From positions 2,728,001 through 2,792,000 of the forward strand of contig NZ_CP101731.1 in the NCBI RefSeq assembly GCF_031202305.1: a stretch of 64,000 nt of DNA, given 5' to 3'. Both the position numbers and the translations under genes were made by a program. This stretch comes from Pelagibacterium sp. 26DY04. Lineage in GTDB: Bacteria > Pseudomonadota > Alphaproteobacteria > Rhizobiales > Devosiaceae. Of the stretch, positions 1 through 11,229 are shown piece by piece. The notes under the pieces were generated by a model. It was not told the DNA's origin. It saw only the letters and a program-made list of their open reading frames with translations, and ran no database searches. Each line of letters begins with the position of its first letter. The stretch's first letter is position 1.

Positions 1-797
1 AACCGCCGCCCCGCCGAGGTCATGGCGCCCCATTCGGGCGAAGGCGGCTGCGCGCCCAGCCCGAGAAAACCCAGTCCTGCTGCCGTCAGCATGATCCCCG
101 ACATGTTGAGCGTCGTGCGCACCACCACCGATGGGATGCAGATCGGCAGCACATGGCGCAACAGGATGCGCAGCGAGGACGCCCCAGACACCTTGGCGGC
201 GGCGATATAGTCGGCGGCGCGCGTCGTCAGCGTTTCGGCCCGCGCCAGCCGCGCGATCGGCGGCCAGGCGGTGAGCGCTATGGCGATCACCGCGTTCTCG
301 ATCCCCGGCCCCAGCGCGGCGGCGAAGGCCAGCGCCAGGATGAGGCTGGGAAAGGAAAGGAAGATGTCGGTGATCCGCATCAGGATCCGATCCGTCCAGC
401 CGCCGAAATAGCCCGCCGCCATGCCGATCATCAGCCCGATCGGGGCGACGATCACCGAAACCAGCACCACGATATAGAGCGAGATGCGCGAGCCATAAAC
501 GATACGGCTATAGATATCGCGGCCATATTCGTCGGTCCCCAACCAGTTCTCTCCGCTCGGGGGCTGCAGCGCGGCGCTCAGGTTCTGTTCCAGCGGATTG
601 TGGGTCGCGATCCATGGCGCAAAGATCGCCATGATGCCCAGAACCACGATGATCGCCAGCCCGAACACCGCCAGCGGATTGGAAAGGAAGCTCAGCACGC
701 CCCAGTAGACGCGCTGCACGGTGGCCTGGCGCGAGCTGGTGATCGTGTCGCTGGAGAGATATTCGCGCCAGCTCATGGGAATCTGTGAACTGCTCAT
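1..797 (-). CDS. ABC transporter permease, DppC/OppC type (partial, runs off window start)
   Basis: Inner-membrane permease of a peptide/nickel/oligosaccharide-type ABC importer. Reading the minus strand from ATG 797 gives about 265 residues without a stop, so the C-terminus lies outside the window. Visible features are an N-terminal transmembrane helix near residues 35-60, the conserved WLGTDEYGRDIYSR element after it, and the permease EAA-loop region with AKVSGAS followed by helices. The start codon overlaps the stop of the upstream permease gene by 4 bases (ATGA), which implies translational coupling. It forms an operon with the DppB-like permease and the family-5 binding protein. The cargo is inferred from the adjacent uronate genes and could be oligouronides rather than peptides. 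Confidence 0.9.
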   Translation of the reverse strand, partial: MSSSQIPMSWREYLSSDTITSSRQATVQRVYWGVLSFLSNPLAVFGLAIIVVLGIMAIFAPWIATHNPLEQNLSAALQPPSGENWLGTDEYGRDIYSRIVYGSRISLYIVVLVSVIVAPIGLMIGMAAGYFGGWTDRILMRITDIFLSFPSLILALAFAAALGPGIENAVIAIALTAWPPIARLARAETLTTRAADYIAAAKVSGASSLRILLRHVLPICIPSVVVRTTLNMSGIMLTAAGLGFLGLGAQPPSPEWGAMTSAGRR

Positions 798-1834
798 GCC
801 GCACGCGTCCTTGGGTCGAAGACCCGGTACAAGACATCGGAAAGAATGTTGAGGGCGATGAACAGCACGCCCACCAGCAGCGTGCAGGCCATCACCGCGT
901 TCATGTCGCCGATCATCAGGTTGGAGGTGAGATAGCCGCCGAACCCCGGCCAGGAAAACACGGTCTCGACCAGCACGGCCCCTTCGAGCAGCCCGCCATA
1001 GGCGAGCGCCACGATGGTCACCAATTGCACGCGGATGTTGCGGAACGCATGCCGCCAGATCACCTGCGGCCGGGAAAGCCCCTTGATCCGCGCCGTGACG
1101 ATATATTCCTGCCCCATCTGCTCGATCATGAACGAGCGCGTCATGCGCGAGATATAGGCCATGGAATTGAGGCCCAGCACCGCGGCCGGCAGCCAGATAT
1201 TGCGCAGCGCGCTCCAGAACACGTCCCATTCGCCGACCAGCACCGAGTCGATCAGAAGAAACCCGGTGATGGGCTCGACGAGCCCGGTATAGAACACCTC
1301 GACCCGCCCCGAGCCGCCCGACCAGCCCAGCATGGCGTAAAACAGAAGAAGGCCCATGAGGCCGAACCAGAAGGTCGGGGTCGAATAGGCGATGAGCGAA
1401 AAAAACCGCACGAAATAGTCGGGAAATTTGTTGCGGTTGGTGGCCGCCAGCACGCCAAGCGGAATGCCCAGCCCGGCGCCGATCAGAATCGAGATCGTGC
1501 CCAGCTCGATTGTTGCGGGAAAGACCCTGGCGATGTCCTCGATCACCGGGCGCCCGGTCAGCAGAGCCACCCCGAAATCCCCGCGCGCCAGATCGGCTAC
1601 GAAGCGGAAGAACTGCACATAGAGCGGCTGGTCCAGCCCGAGTTCGCGATAGACCCGGTCATAGGTGGCCTGCGTGGCCTCGTCGCCGACAATGGCGAGC
1701 ACCGGGTCGACTGGCATCATCCGGCCGATGATGAAGGTCAGGATCAACAGCCCGAACAGCGTCACCGCTATCGAGCCGACAAATCCCAGGGCTCCGCTGG
1801 CCTGGGTTCGTATGCGCAGGGACAAGGGAGCCAT
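794..1834 (-). CDS. ABC transporter permease, DppB/OppB type
   Basis: First permease subunit of the importer, 346 residues. After a short cytoplasmic start comes a hydrophobic helix, then the family's periplasmic element YRELGLDQPLYVQF, several further helices, and the cytoplasmic EAA motif around YIVTARIKGLSRPQVIWRH. I chose ATG 1834 (MAPLSLRIRT) because a GGAG lies about 10 bases upstream. An in-frame TTG at 1873 would add 13 residues without a good ribosome site. It lies between the binding protein and the DppC-like permease, all on the minus strand. Family assignment is firm; the substrate is not shown by the sequence. Confidence 0.93.
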   Translation of the reverse strand: MAPLSLRIRTQASGALGFVGSIAVTLFGLLILTFIIGRMMPVDPVLAIVGDEATQATYDRVYRELGLDQPLYVQFFRFVADLARGDFGVALLTGRPVIEDIARVFPATIELGTISILIGAGLGIPLGVLAATNRNKFPDYFVRFFSLIAYSTPTFWFGLMGLLLFYAMLGWSGGSGRVEVFYTGLVEPITGFLLIDSVLVGEWDVFWSALRNIWLPAAVLGLNSMAYISRMTRSFMIEQMGQEYIVTARIKGLSRPQVIWRHAFRNIRVQLVTIVALAYGGLLEGAVLVETVFSWPGFGGYLTSNLMIGDMNAVMACTLLVGVLFIALNILSDVLYRVFDPRTRAA

Positions 1835-1932
1835 GGACCGTCCGCTCCGTTCTGTTCCGCCCGTAAAAGCCAAGGGCGGCGCGTGAGAATGATGAAAGGC
1901 GCGCGTGGTGTATCGCGCGCCCTTCGGTGAGG

Positions 1933-3528
1933 TCAGCGGCTCTTGGAAACCGTGTCGAAACGCGTCGTCCAGCCGTAATGGTTCTGGAAGCCCTCGATAT
2001 CGGATCGGAACACCACCGTATCGACCACCGCCGAAACCGGCTGGATGGCGGGCACCAGTTCCTCATAGAGATACTGGACTTCCGCATAGAGCTGCGCCTG
2101 CTCTTCGGGGTCGCGCTCGACCAGCGCCTGGGTGGCCAGCGCGTTGAGCTCTTCGTTGTAGAACGATGTGCGCCAGCCGATCAGCCCGGAAAGCCCGGCA
2201 TCATCGGAATTGTCCGGATTGATCACCAGCGACTGCATGTTCGAATGGGGATGCGGTTCTTGTCCGCCACCGCCCCGGCCGACGATCATTTCGAAATCGC
2301 GCTCGCGCATCGGGCCATAGACCTGATTGCCGGTGCCCGTCACGATTTCGGCATTGATCCCCGCCTGGGCGAGCGTGCTCTGGATCGAGGTGGCGATATC
2401 GATGAAGGGCGGCTCGTTGATCGCCAGCAATTGCGTCGTGAACCCGTCGGGATAGCCGGCCTCGGCCAGATATTCCTGCGCCCGCTCCACGTCCAGCGTA
2501 TAGCCGGGGGCTTCGATGGTCCCCATCACGCCCGGCGTCACCGGACGTTGATGCAGGATGCCGTAATTGGGCATGATGGTTTCGTTGATGCCCTGATAGT
2601 CGATCAGGTAACGCAGCGCGAGGCGTACGTTCTCGTCGGCGAACTTCTCGTCCTTCATCGAGACGGCGAGATAATAGAAGCCCGAACTGGGCACCGACTG
2701 CACGACGACATCTTCATTGGCCGAGAGCGCATTGATGTCGGGCACCGACAGCGCCAGCCCCACATCGATATCGCTGCGCTCGAGCATCAGCCGCTTGGTC
2801 TGGCTTTCGGGCATGTGACGGATCAGCACCCGCCGCATGTCGGGTGCGCCGCCCCAATAGCCGTCAAACCGATCGAGGACGATCGTGTCGTTGGCGGTCC
2901 AGTTGCGCAGCGTGAACGGTCCCGAACCGGCGGTATTGGTGGTCAGCCATCCTGCCGCCAGATCTCCATCCACTTCATGCTCAAGCGCGGTCTGGCTGTC
3001 GATCACCGAGGACGCGCTGGGCTTGCCGAACATATAGAGGATGAGCTGAGGATCGCCCTCCTGGGGCATGGTGATGGTGATCGTGTTGCCCTCGGCGGTG
3101 ACGTGCTGGTCGAAATTGTCGAGCGTGAAGCCATAGGCCTGCCAGGTCGCCGACCCGACCAGTTCCAGTTCGAGAATGCGCTTCCAGGACCAGATTGCAT
3201 CCTCGACGGTCACCGGATTGCCCGAAGCGAACACCGCGTCATCGCGGAAATTGAGCGTAATGACGCCGTCCTCGCTCACGTCCCAGCTTTCGGCGAGTCC
3301 GGGGTTGACCTGGGTCACATCCACCGCGTCGAGCTGGACCGGCGTGTCATAAACATTGGTGATGATCGCCGTAGACTCGCGCCCGGCGATGGCGGCGGGG
3401 TCGAGCGTCAGGATATTGGCCATGCTCAGCCCGATCACGAGCTGGTCGTCCGGCGTCGCCGCCCAGCCCTGCACCGCATTTCCGCTCAACGAAGCGGCGA
3501 CGAGCAGTGTAAGAAGTGTCTTCTTCAT
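1933..3528 (-). CDS. ABC transporter substrate-binding protein, family 5
   Basis: Periplasmic solute-binding protein of the DppA/OppA family (SBP_bac_5), 531 residues, the usual length. It has a Sec signal peptide (charged MKK, hydrophobic stretch, cleavage near GWAA) and the family signature region PGLAESWDVSEDGVITLNFR near residues 75-95. A strong GGAGGAG lies about 8 bases before ATG 3528. It is first gene of the importer operon. The promoter region carries an operator-like word shared with the kdgD promoter, so I infer that the importer is induced with the uronate enzymes and may carry uronate-containing oligosaccharides. A peptide substrate cannot be excluded. Confidence 0.92.
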   Translation of the reverse strand: MKKTLLTLLVAASLSGNAVQGWAATPDDQLVIGLSMANILTLDPAAIAGRESTAIITNVYDTPVQLDAVDVTQVNPGLAESWDVSEDGVITLNFRDDAVFASGNPVTVEDAIWSWKRILELELVGSATWQAYGFTLDNFDQHVTAEGNTITITMPQEGDPQLILYMFGKPSASSVIDSQTALEHEVDGDLAAGWLTTNTAGSGPFTLRNWTANDTIVLDRFDGYWGGAPDMRRVLIRHMPESQTKRLMLERSDIDVGLALSVPDINALSANEDVVVQSVPSSGFYYLAVSMKDEKFADENVRLALRYLIDYQGINETIMPNYGILHQRPVTPGVMGTIEAPGYTLDVERAQEYLAEAGYPDGFTTQLLAINEPPFIDIATSIQSTLAQAGINAEIVTGTGNQVYGPMRERDFEMIVGRGGGGQEPHPHSNMQSLVINPDNSDDAGLSGLIGWRTSFYNEELNALATQALVERDPEEQAQLYAEVQYLYEELVPAIQPVSAVVDTVVFRSDIEGFQNHYGWTTRFDTVSKSR

Positions 3529-3564
3529 TTTAGGCTCCTCCTCCCAGTCAAAGACAGCTTGCTA

Positions 3565-3593
3565 CATATGCGATATCATACAACCAATGTCAA
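3565..3593 (-). promoter_or_regulatory. Promoter of the importer operon with embedded GntR-type operator
   Basis: On the minus strand TTGACA (3593-3588) is followed after 17 bases by CATATG, or after 18 by ATATGT, as a -10. The spacer contains TTGTATGATATC (3583-3572), the same 12-mer found next to the kdgD promoter. An operator inside the spacer would fit repression by the FadR-type regulator at 8523-9245. The regulator pairing is inferred. Confidence 0.6.
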
Positions 3594-3844
3594 TTACGGC
3601 CGATCGCAGGAAAATACGCCGGAATATAGGGAAAGTAGGAGAGAAATTAGTGCTACTAATTTTAGACAACGCTCGAAAGAGAGGATTCAACACGGAAAAT
3701 CATATTTCTTGAAGCGCTTGTCGCTCTTCCCACCCTCACGCCGTTCATCCTGCCCATGCGGAAGCCGTTCCCTTTGATGACCTCCGGGCAAATGTCCTTG
3801 AAATTCCAAAGCCCGAGACCGGACTTGCGATCACAGCACCAGAT

Positions 3845-3854
3845 ATGTATGACA
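3845..3854 (+). promoter_or_regulatory. Operator-like word upstream of kduI
   Basis: ATGTATGACA matches TTGTATGATA at 8 of 10 positions and lies 35 bases before the kduI start. It may be a third, weaker site for the local GntR regulator. The remaining stretch between the importer and kduI (3594-3844) is AT-richer than its neighbours and contains no gene that I can support. Confidence 0.35.
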
Positions 3855-3888
3855 GGATCAAATGTTGTATGGAAACCAGGAGCGTCCC

Positions 3889-4722
3889 ATGAGCACCAAT
3901 TTCACCGAACGCCACGCCATCGCCCCGGACCATGCGGCCGCAATGGACACCACCGAATTGCGGGAAAATTTCCTCGTCGACGACCTGTTCGCCTCCGGCT
4001 CCATCTCGCTCACCTATACCCATTACGACAGGATGATCGTCGGCGGCGCCGTCCCCGCTTCCGGTCCCCTGCCCCTCGATCCCATCAAGCCCACCGGCAC
4101 CGAGAACTTCCTCGACCGGCGTGAGTTGATCGCCGTCAATATCGGCGCGCCAGGCACTGTCTCGGTCGATGGAAAAGACCACGCCCTCGGCACCCGCGAC
4201 ATGATCTATGTCGGCATGGGCGCCAAATCCGTAAGCTTTGCCTCGGCGGGTTCCGAACCCGCAAAATTCTACCTCCTCAGCGCTCCCGCCCACGCCACAT
4301 ATCCCACCACCCTCATCAAGATCGATGACGCCAAGCGTCTAGACCTCGGCGCGTCGGAAACCTGCAACGAGCGCTCGATCTTCCAGTTTTCCCAGGCCAT
4401 CCAGACCTGCCAGCTCGTGGTCGGCATGACCACGCTGGCCCCCGGTTCGATCTGGAACACCATGCCCGCCCACGTCCACTCGCGCCGCATGGAAGCCTAT
4501 CTCTATTTCGATCTGGCGAGCGATCAGCGCGTCATGCATTTCATGGGCGAGCCCACCGAAACCCGCCACTTGGTCGTCGCCAACGAGCAGGCCGTCCTTT
4601 CGCCCCCCTGGTCGATCCATTCCGGCGTCGGCACCGGCAGCTACACCTTCATCTGGGCCATGGCCGGCGACAATGTCGATTACACCGATGTGGAACCCGT
4701 CCAGCCCGGAGACCTCCTGTGA
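3889..4722 (+). CDS. kduI: 5-dehydro-4-deoxy-D-glucuronate isomerase
   Basis: KduI converts 5-keto-4-deoxyuronate, the spontaneous form of unsaturated uronate from pectin or glycosaminoglycan breakdown, to 3-deoxy-2,5-hexodiulosonate in the cytoplasm. The 277-residue product has the family's usual length. The cupin metal site is visible in the C-terminal half as AHVHSRRMEAYLYF, with the His and Glu zinc ligands. I chose ATG 3889 because AGGAG sits 8 bases upstream; ATG 3862 has none. The stop overlaps the kduD start (GTGA), so the two are coupled. Recognition is strong. Confidence 0.95.
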   Translation: MSTNFTERHAIAPDHAAAMDTTELRENFLVDDLFASGSISLTYTHYDRMIVGGAVPASGPLPLDPIKPTGTENFLDRRELIAVNIGAPGTVSVDGKDHALGTRDMIYVGMGAKSVSFASAGSEPAKFYLLSAPAHATYPTTLIKIDDAKRLDLGASETCNERSIFQFSQAIQTCQLVVGMTTLAPGSIWNTMPAHVHSRRMEAYLYFDLASDQRVMHFMGEPTETRHLVVANEQAVLSPPWSIHSGVGTGSYTFIWAMAGDNVDYTDVEPVQPGDLL

Positions 4723-5495
4723 CCGATCTATCCGCATTTTCCCTGTCGGGAAAAACCATCATGGTCACCGGCGCCAATACCGGCATCGGTCAGGGGATCG
4801 CGCTCGCCATCGTGAGGGCCGGAGGACGCGTTTTGGGGGTCGCCCGCTCGTCGATGGACGACACTTTGCACAAGGCCGGTGGCATCGGCGGGACAGACGC
4901 GTCGATCATCCCCATATTCGCCGATCTCGACCCGTATATGCAACCTCATGGACTGCTCGACAAAGCCTGGGACGAGCACGGCCCGATCCACGGTTTGGTC
5001 AACAATGCCGGCATTATCCGGCGCGCCGATGCGCTCGATTTCACCGAGGAAGATTGGGATTCGGTGGTCGACCTCAACCTCAAAACCGCGTTCTTCCTCT
5101 CCCAGGCGTTCGCCCGCCGCGTACTGCAAGCCTCTGAAGCAAAAGGCAAAATCGTCAACATCGCCTCAATGCTGAGCTTCCAGGGCGGCATCCGCGTCGC
5201 CTCTTACACGGCGTCGAAATCAGCCATACTGGGCCTCACCCGGCTCCTGGCCTGCGAATGGGCCGAAAAAGGCATCAACGTCAACGCCATAGCCCCCGGC
5301 TATATCGAGACCAACAACACCGAAGCCCTGCGCAACGACCCGGACAGAAGCGCCCAGATTCTGGGCCGAATCCCGGCCGGACGCTGGGGAGAACCCTCAG
5401 ATATCGGCGATGCGGCGGTGTTCCTCCTGGCCCGCGCATCCGACTACATGCACGGCGCCACCATCCCCGTTGACGGCGGCTGGCTGGCCCGCTGA
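4719..5495 (+). CDS. kduD: 2-dehydro-3-deoxy-D-gluconate 5-dehydrogenase (SDR family)
   Basis: KduD reduces the KduI product to 2-keto-3-deoxygluconate with NAD(P)H. The 258-residue short-chain dehydrogenase shows the nucleotide motif TGANTGIGQG near residue 18, the NNAG motif, and the catalytic YTASK with upstream Ser. It starts at GTG 4719 inside the kduI stop. Position directly after kduI supports the specific call over a generic SDR. The next enzymes for its product (KDG kinase and KDPG aldolase) are not in the window. Confidence 0.92.
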   Translation: MTDLSAFSLSGKTIMVTGANTGIGQGIALAIVRAGGRVLGVARSSMDDTLHKAGGIGGTDASIIPIFADLDPYMQPHGLLDKAWDEHGPIHGLVNNAGIIRRADALDFTEEDWDSVVDLNLKTAFFLSQAFARRVLQASEAKGKIVNIASMLSFQGGIRVASYTASKSAILGLTRLLACEWAEKGINVNAIAPGYIETNNTEALRNDPDRSAQILGRIPAGRWGEPSDIGDAAVFLLARASDYMHGATIPVDGGWLAR

Positions 5496-5535
5496 CGCCA
5501 AACTTATCCCCGGGGCGAATGTCGGTGATAGAGTG

Positions 5536-6401
5536 TCAAACGCGCTCGAAACCGAACAGCGCCTCGGGGTTTTCGACAAGAGCCAGATGTCGGGCCTTGT
5601 CATCGGGGAACCATCCCAGCACGGTCTGCAACAGCGCAGCATCGTCCGGATAGTCCTCGGTTCGCTTGGCGGCGTTGTGCGGCCAGTTCGTTCCCCAGAC
5701 GATCCTTTCCGGCGCATACGCTGCCAATTCGCGCGCCACCGCCCCGATATCGGCATAGTTCGGCCCGCCACTGCGGCTCGATTCATAGCAGCCGGCAAAT
5801 TTGAACCAGGTTTTTCCCTTATCGATCAATCTCTTAACAGCATCGACCTGTGGACTGTCAGGTGTTACTCCGGCAAAGAACTTGCCATGGTGATCCAGCA
5901 CCCATCGCGATTTCAGCGCCGCCAGGCGCTCGAAATGATCGAGGATATGGCTGCCGTCGAACTGGATGGCCATCATCCACCCGAACGCCGCTGCTCGCTC
6001 GTCCACCTCTTCGAGCCGATCGAGCCCCACCGCACCGCCGGGCAAATCCATGATCCGCGCGCCCACGATCCCGGCAGCCGATAGCCGTTCCATCTCGTCG
6101 TCAGTGGTTTGCCCCGTCACCACCGCAACGCCTTTTCCTTTGTTTCCAAAGGCTTGGAGGCAGGCAAGGAGACAGGAATTGTCGAACTGATGCGCGTTGC
6201 CCTGGGTCACCACCACGCGGTCGATCCCCAGCCATTCCATGGTCTTTTCGTAATCCGAGGGGGTCGGCAGCGGCTCGGGCGGCAAGCCCGGACCACCGGG
6301 AAGTGCCGGAAATCCCGGCACATAGGCATGCATCTGCGTATCGATCGTGCCCTTGGGCAAGTCGATTGCGGGCTTGGTTCCCGAATAGGTTCTTTCGATC
6401 A

Positions 6402-6405
<4 letters not shown>
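5536..6405 (-). CDS. gli: D-galactarolactone isomerase (amidohydrolase superfamily)
   Basis: A 289-residue amidohydrolase-2 family protein resembling the Agrobacterium galactarolactone isomerase, which moves the lactone between its 1,4 and 1,5 forms so that Gci can act. Recognisable stretches include the N-terminal DTQMHAYVPGFPALPGGPG, ITQGNAH-like VVTQGNAHQ, GARIMDLPGGAVGL, LDHHGKFFAG and WGTNWPHN, which carry the metal and active-site residues. The start overlaps the gci stop by 4 bases, so it is the last gene of a kdgD-gci-gli operon. The substrate is inferred from homology and neighbours. Confidence 0.88.
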
Positions 6406-8522
<2,117 letters not shown>

Positions 8523-8523
<1 letters not shown>

Positions 8524-9245
8524 TATTTGTTCTGCAGCAGCACGCGATAGCGGCCCTGGCTTCCCTGCAGATGCGCCCGCATCGCCTCGCGCGCTGCCTG
8601 CGCATCGCCATTTGAAATGGCGCTGACGATACGTCCATGCTCCTCATGGATCTGGGAAAGATAGGCATCCGAGGCCTCGCCATCTGCTCCGGCCAGCGCG
8701 GCACGCGGAATGGCGTTGGGACCCATAAGGGCCATGAACTCCACGAACCTGGGATTGTTCGTCGCTTCGGCAATGGCTTCATGGAGCGCGAAGTCTGCAG
8801 TGCTCGTCGGCTTGCCATTGGCAATGCACTCTCCCACTGCACGATGGCGCTCGAGAATGGTTTCCTCCTGGGCGGGCGAACGCCGGACCGCAGCCAAAGC
8901 CGCAGCTTCCACCTCCACCGCTCCACGCAGCTCCAGGAGTTCGATAATCGAGGAGATGCGCGCATGATCGACGTTCTGGAAAGGCAGTCCGGGCGCCGCC
9001 ACAGGCTCGAGAACGAACACGCCCGCCCCGCGACGCGGCTCGACCAGTCCGTCCGAGCGCAGGGCGGCGATGGCCTCGCGCACCACCGTGCGGCTGACGC
9101 CGTGCACTTCGGTCAGGCGCGCTTCGCTCGGCAATTTGTCGCCGATCTTGTATTCGCCCTTGAGAATGGCGTTTCGGAGCGCATTGGCGACCTGTACGAC
9201 CAGGGTCCCGCTCGTCTGACCACCTGCCGCGTTTTGCGCGTCCAT
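8523..9245 (-). CDS. FadR-subfamily GntR transcriptional regulator
   Basis: A 240-residue regulator with an N-terminal winged helix (PSEARLTEVHGVSRTVVREA near residues 40-60, then the LRSDGLVEPRRGAGVFV wing) and a C-terminal helical FCD ligand-binding domain. Regulators of this type usually repress sugar-acid genes and release DNA on binding the acid. It lies between kdgD and udh, so it is the likely local repressor of the island. An AGGGA lies about 11 bases before the ATG. The operator assignment elsewhere in the window is inferred from repeated words, not from the protein. Confidence 0.9.
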
Positions 9246-9346
9246 CTCGCTATTCCCTGCTTATTGACCTCGATGCCCTCATGTTCGGGCGTCGAAGAGT
9301 CAGACACCGACGCTTAGCCTGTGTCAAGCAACACCCATCAGACAGA

Positions 9347-9374
9347 TTGACGCTTCTTGTCTTATCTTTATGTT
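9347..9374 (+). promoter_or_regulatory. Likely udh promoter
   Basis: TTGACG (9347-9352) and TATGTT (9369-9374) are separated by 16 bases, 28 bases before the udh ATG. The spacer holds CTTGTCTTATC, which resembles the island's operator word (CTTGTATGATA), again inside the -35/-10 spacer as at the importer promoter. Confidence 0.45.
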
Positions 9375-9402
9375 CCTGCCATCGACCGAGGGAGCATAAT
9401 CG

Positions 9403-10191
9403 ATGAAGCGACTGTTGATCACCGGGGCCGCCGGCAGTTTGGGCAAAGTGGCACGGGCCCGCCTTACCCACCTGGCCGAAACTCTCAGACTTTCTGATAT
9501 CTCCGACCTCGGCAGCGCCAAACCCGGCGAAGAGTTGGTCTCCTGTGATCTTGCAGATTCCGACGCCGTCAGCGCTCTCGTTGAAGACTGCGACGGCATA
9601 CTTCATCTCGGCGGCATTTCCACCGAACAGAGTTTTGAAGCGATCCTCAACGCCAACATCATCGGCCTCCGCAACCTCTACGAAGCCGCCCGCGCCCATG
9701 GCCAGCCGCGCATCTTTTTTGCCGGCTCAAATCACGTCATCGGCTTTTACCGCCAGCAAGAGCCCATCGACCACAATTCTCCCGTTCGTCCCGACGGCAT
9801 GTACGGGGTCTCGAAATGTTTCGGTGAGGCCTTGGCGCGTTTCTATTTCGACAAGTTCGGCCAGGAAACGGCGATCGTGCGCATTGGCTCGTGCTTCGAA
9901 AAACCCACCGATTACCGCATGCTGGCCACATGGCTGAGCTATGGTGACTTCGTCAGCCTCGTCGAGCGCGTCTTTGAAGTCCCCAATCTCGGCTGCCCGA
10001 CAATCTGGGGCGTCTCCGCCAATTCCCGCAGGTGGTGGTCAAACGACCACGTCCGCTATCTCGGCTGGTCCCCCAAGGACAGCGCTGACGCCTATGCCGA
10101 GGACATCCAATCCGCCGGCAATTGGCCCAACGCAAGCCATCCCTTGTCAATGTTCCAGGGCGGCAACAACACCCAGGACCCTTTGACCTGA
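9403..10191 (+). CDS. udh: Uronate dehydrogenase
   Basis: NAD-dependent oxidation of D-galacturonate/D-glucuronate to the aldarolactone, the entry step of the oxidative uronate route. The 262-residue protein is a short extended SDR with the N-terminal ITGAAGSLGK nucleotide site, the DLADSDAV region, LHLGGISTEQSFE, and the catalytic YGVSKCFGE (YxxxK). Whole-protein resemblance to Agrobacterium Udh is strong. GGGAG precedes the ATG by 9 bases. It is transcribed away from gntR, with its own promoter. Confidence 0.95.
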   Translation: MKRLLITGAAGSLGKVARARLTHLAETLRLSDISDLGSAKPGEELVSCDLADSDAVSALVEDCDGILHLGGISTEQSFEAILNANIIGLRNLYEAARAHGQPRIFFAGSNHVIGFYRQQEPIDHNSPVRPDGMYGVSKCFGEALARFYFDKFGQETAIVRIGSCFEKPTDYRMLATWLSYGDFVSLVERVFEVPNLGCPTIWGVSANSRRWWSNDHVRYLGWSPKDSADAYAEDIQSAGNWPNASHPLSMFQGGNNTQDPLT

Positions 10192-10221
10192 TATCTTGCG
10201 AGCACCACTTCGGCTTGGATT

Positions 10222-10297
10222 TGGTGGGCCCGGCAGGACTCGAACCTGCAACCAGACCGTTATGAGCGGTCGGCTCTAACCATTGAGCTACAGGCCC
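10222..10297 (-). tRNA. tRNA-Ile2 (anticodon CAU, lysidine-modified type)
   Basis: The minus strand gives a complete 76-nt cloverleaf starting GGGCCTGTAGCTCAATGG and ending in an encoded CCA. The anticodon arm is GACCG-CTCATAA-CGGTC, giving CAT. The GGGCCTG acceptor stem resembles alphaproteobacterial tRNA-Ile2 rather than elongator tRNA-Met, which typically begins GGCGGGG. The TilS-dependent identity is inferred from these features. Confidence 0.9.
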
Positions 10298-10474
10298 ACG
10301 CCGCGCCAGTCCTAGCGATTTGCGCGGACGAGGTCCATCATGTTTTATGCGGGTAGCGTGATTTTTGTCGCCTGCGTACGGTGCCCCAAAACGGACGCAA
10401 TGCGCCGAAAAGACTGCTCGCGTTCTGCGAGGGGCAAAACCAATTTCCAACGACGAGATTCGAGGAGACTTCCC

Positions 10475-11194
10475 ATGCGCCTTCCCCTAACGCTCGCGCC
10501 CGTGGCTCTGGCGGCAATGATCGCCACACCGGCGCTCGCCGATACCATTACCCTGAGCGGAACCGGCACGGTGCGCGCCGCCCCCGATATGGCCACCGTC
10601 AACACCGGCGTCACCACCCAGGCTGAAACCGCCCGGGAGGCACTCGATGCCAACACCGAGGCCATGGCCGATCTGATCGCCGCGCTGCGCGAGGCCGGAC
10701 TTGAGGACCGCGACATCCAGACCTCGGACTTCTCGGTCAGCCCCCAATACGTCTATTCCGACCAGCGCGATGAAAACGGCTATACCCTTCCCCCCGAAAT
10801 CCAAGGCTACCAGGTTTCCAATGCTGTCACCATCATCGTCCGCGACCTCGAAATCCTCGGCCCTGTACTCGATCAGGCGGTAACCGTTGGCGCCAATACC
10901 ATCAACGGTGTTTCGTTCGAGGTGGCCGACACCGAAAAGGTCGAAGAGGAAGCACGCAAGCTTGCCGTGGCCAACGCCGTTGCCAAGGCCGAAACCTATG
11001 CCCAGGCCGCTGGCATCGTTCTGGGATCGATCGAATCCATCACCGAGGTCAATGCGCCTCAGCCGCCGATCCCGATGTATCGCGGCCAGATGATGGAGAT
11101 GGCAGCGGACGCTTCCGTTCCCGTTGAAGCTGGCGAAATGGCTTATTCGATCACCACCACGATCTCCTGGGAAATCGAAGACGACCGCAACTGA
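10475..11194 (+). CDS. SIMPL domain (DUF541) periplasmic protein
   Basis: A 239-residue secreted protein with a clear signal peptide (MRLPLTLAPVALAAMIATP, cleavage after ALA) and a SIMPL/DUF541 domain: TITLSGTGTVRAAPDMATVN at the mature N-terminus, AMADLIAALREAGLEDRDIQ, and YQVSNAVTIIVRDLE. Family members are associated with envelope and oxidative stress, but their biochemical role is unclear. GAGGAG sits 7 bases before ATG 10475, so I prefer this over any longer reading frame. It stands alone between the tRNA and a convergent transporter gene. Confidence 0.88.
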   Translation: MRLPLTLAPVALAAMIATPALADTITLSGTGTVRAAPDMATVNTGVTTQAETAREALDANTEAMADLIAALREAGLEDRDIQTSDFSVSPQYVYSDQRDENGYTLPPEIQGYQVSNAVTIIVRDLEILGPVLDQAVTVGANTINGVSFEVADTEKVEEEARKLAVANAVAKAETYAQAAGIVLGSIESITEVNAPQPPIPMYRGQMMEMAADASVPVEAGEMAYSITTTISWEIEDDRN

Positions 11195-11229
11195 TCATTC
11201 CTCCTGGGCAGCCGGCACCCGTCGGCTGC

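Noticed and set aside
153..788. Long open frame on the plus strand opposite the DppC-like gene
   Set aside because: Arg/Gln/His/Asp-rich composition typical of antisense frames in GC-rich DNA; the minus strand encodes a clear permease over the same bases.
1927..3777. 616-codon plus-strand open frame opposite the family-5 binding protein
   Set aside because: It is a shadow of the binding-protein gene: no recognisable domain, no ribosome site, antisense composition.
10222..10297. Elongator tRNA-Met as the identity of the CAT-anticodon tRNA
   Set aside because: The acceptor and D-arm sequence (GGGCCTGTAGCTCAATGG) fits tRNA-Ile2 rather than the alphaproteobacterial elongator Met type, which begins GGCGGGG.
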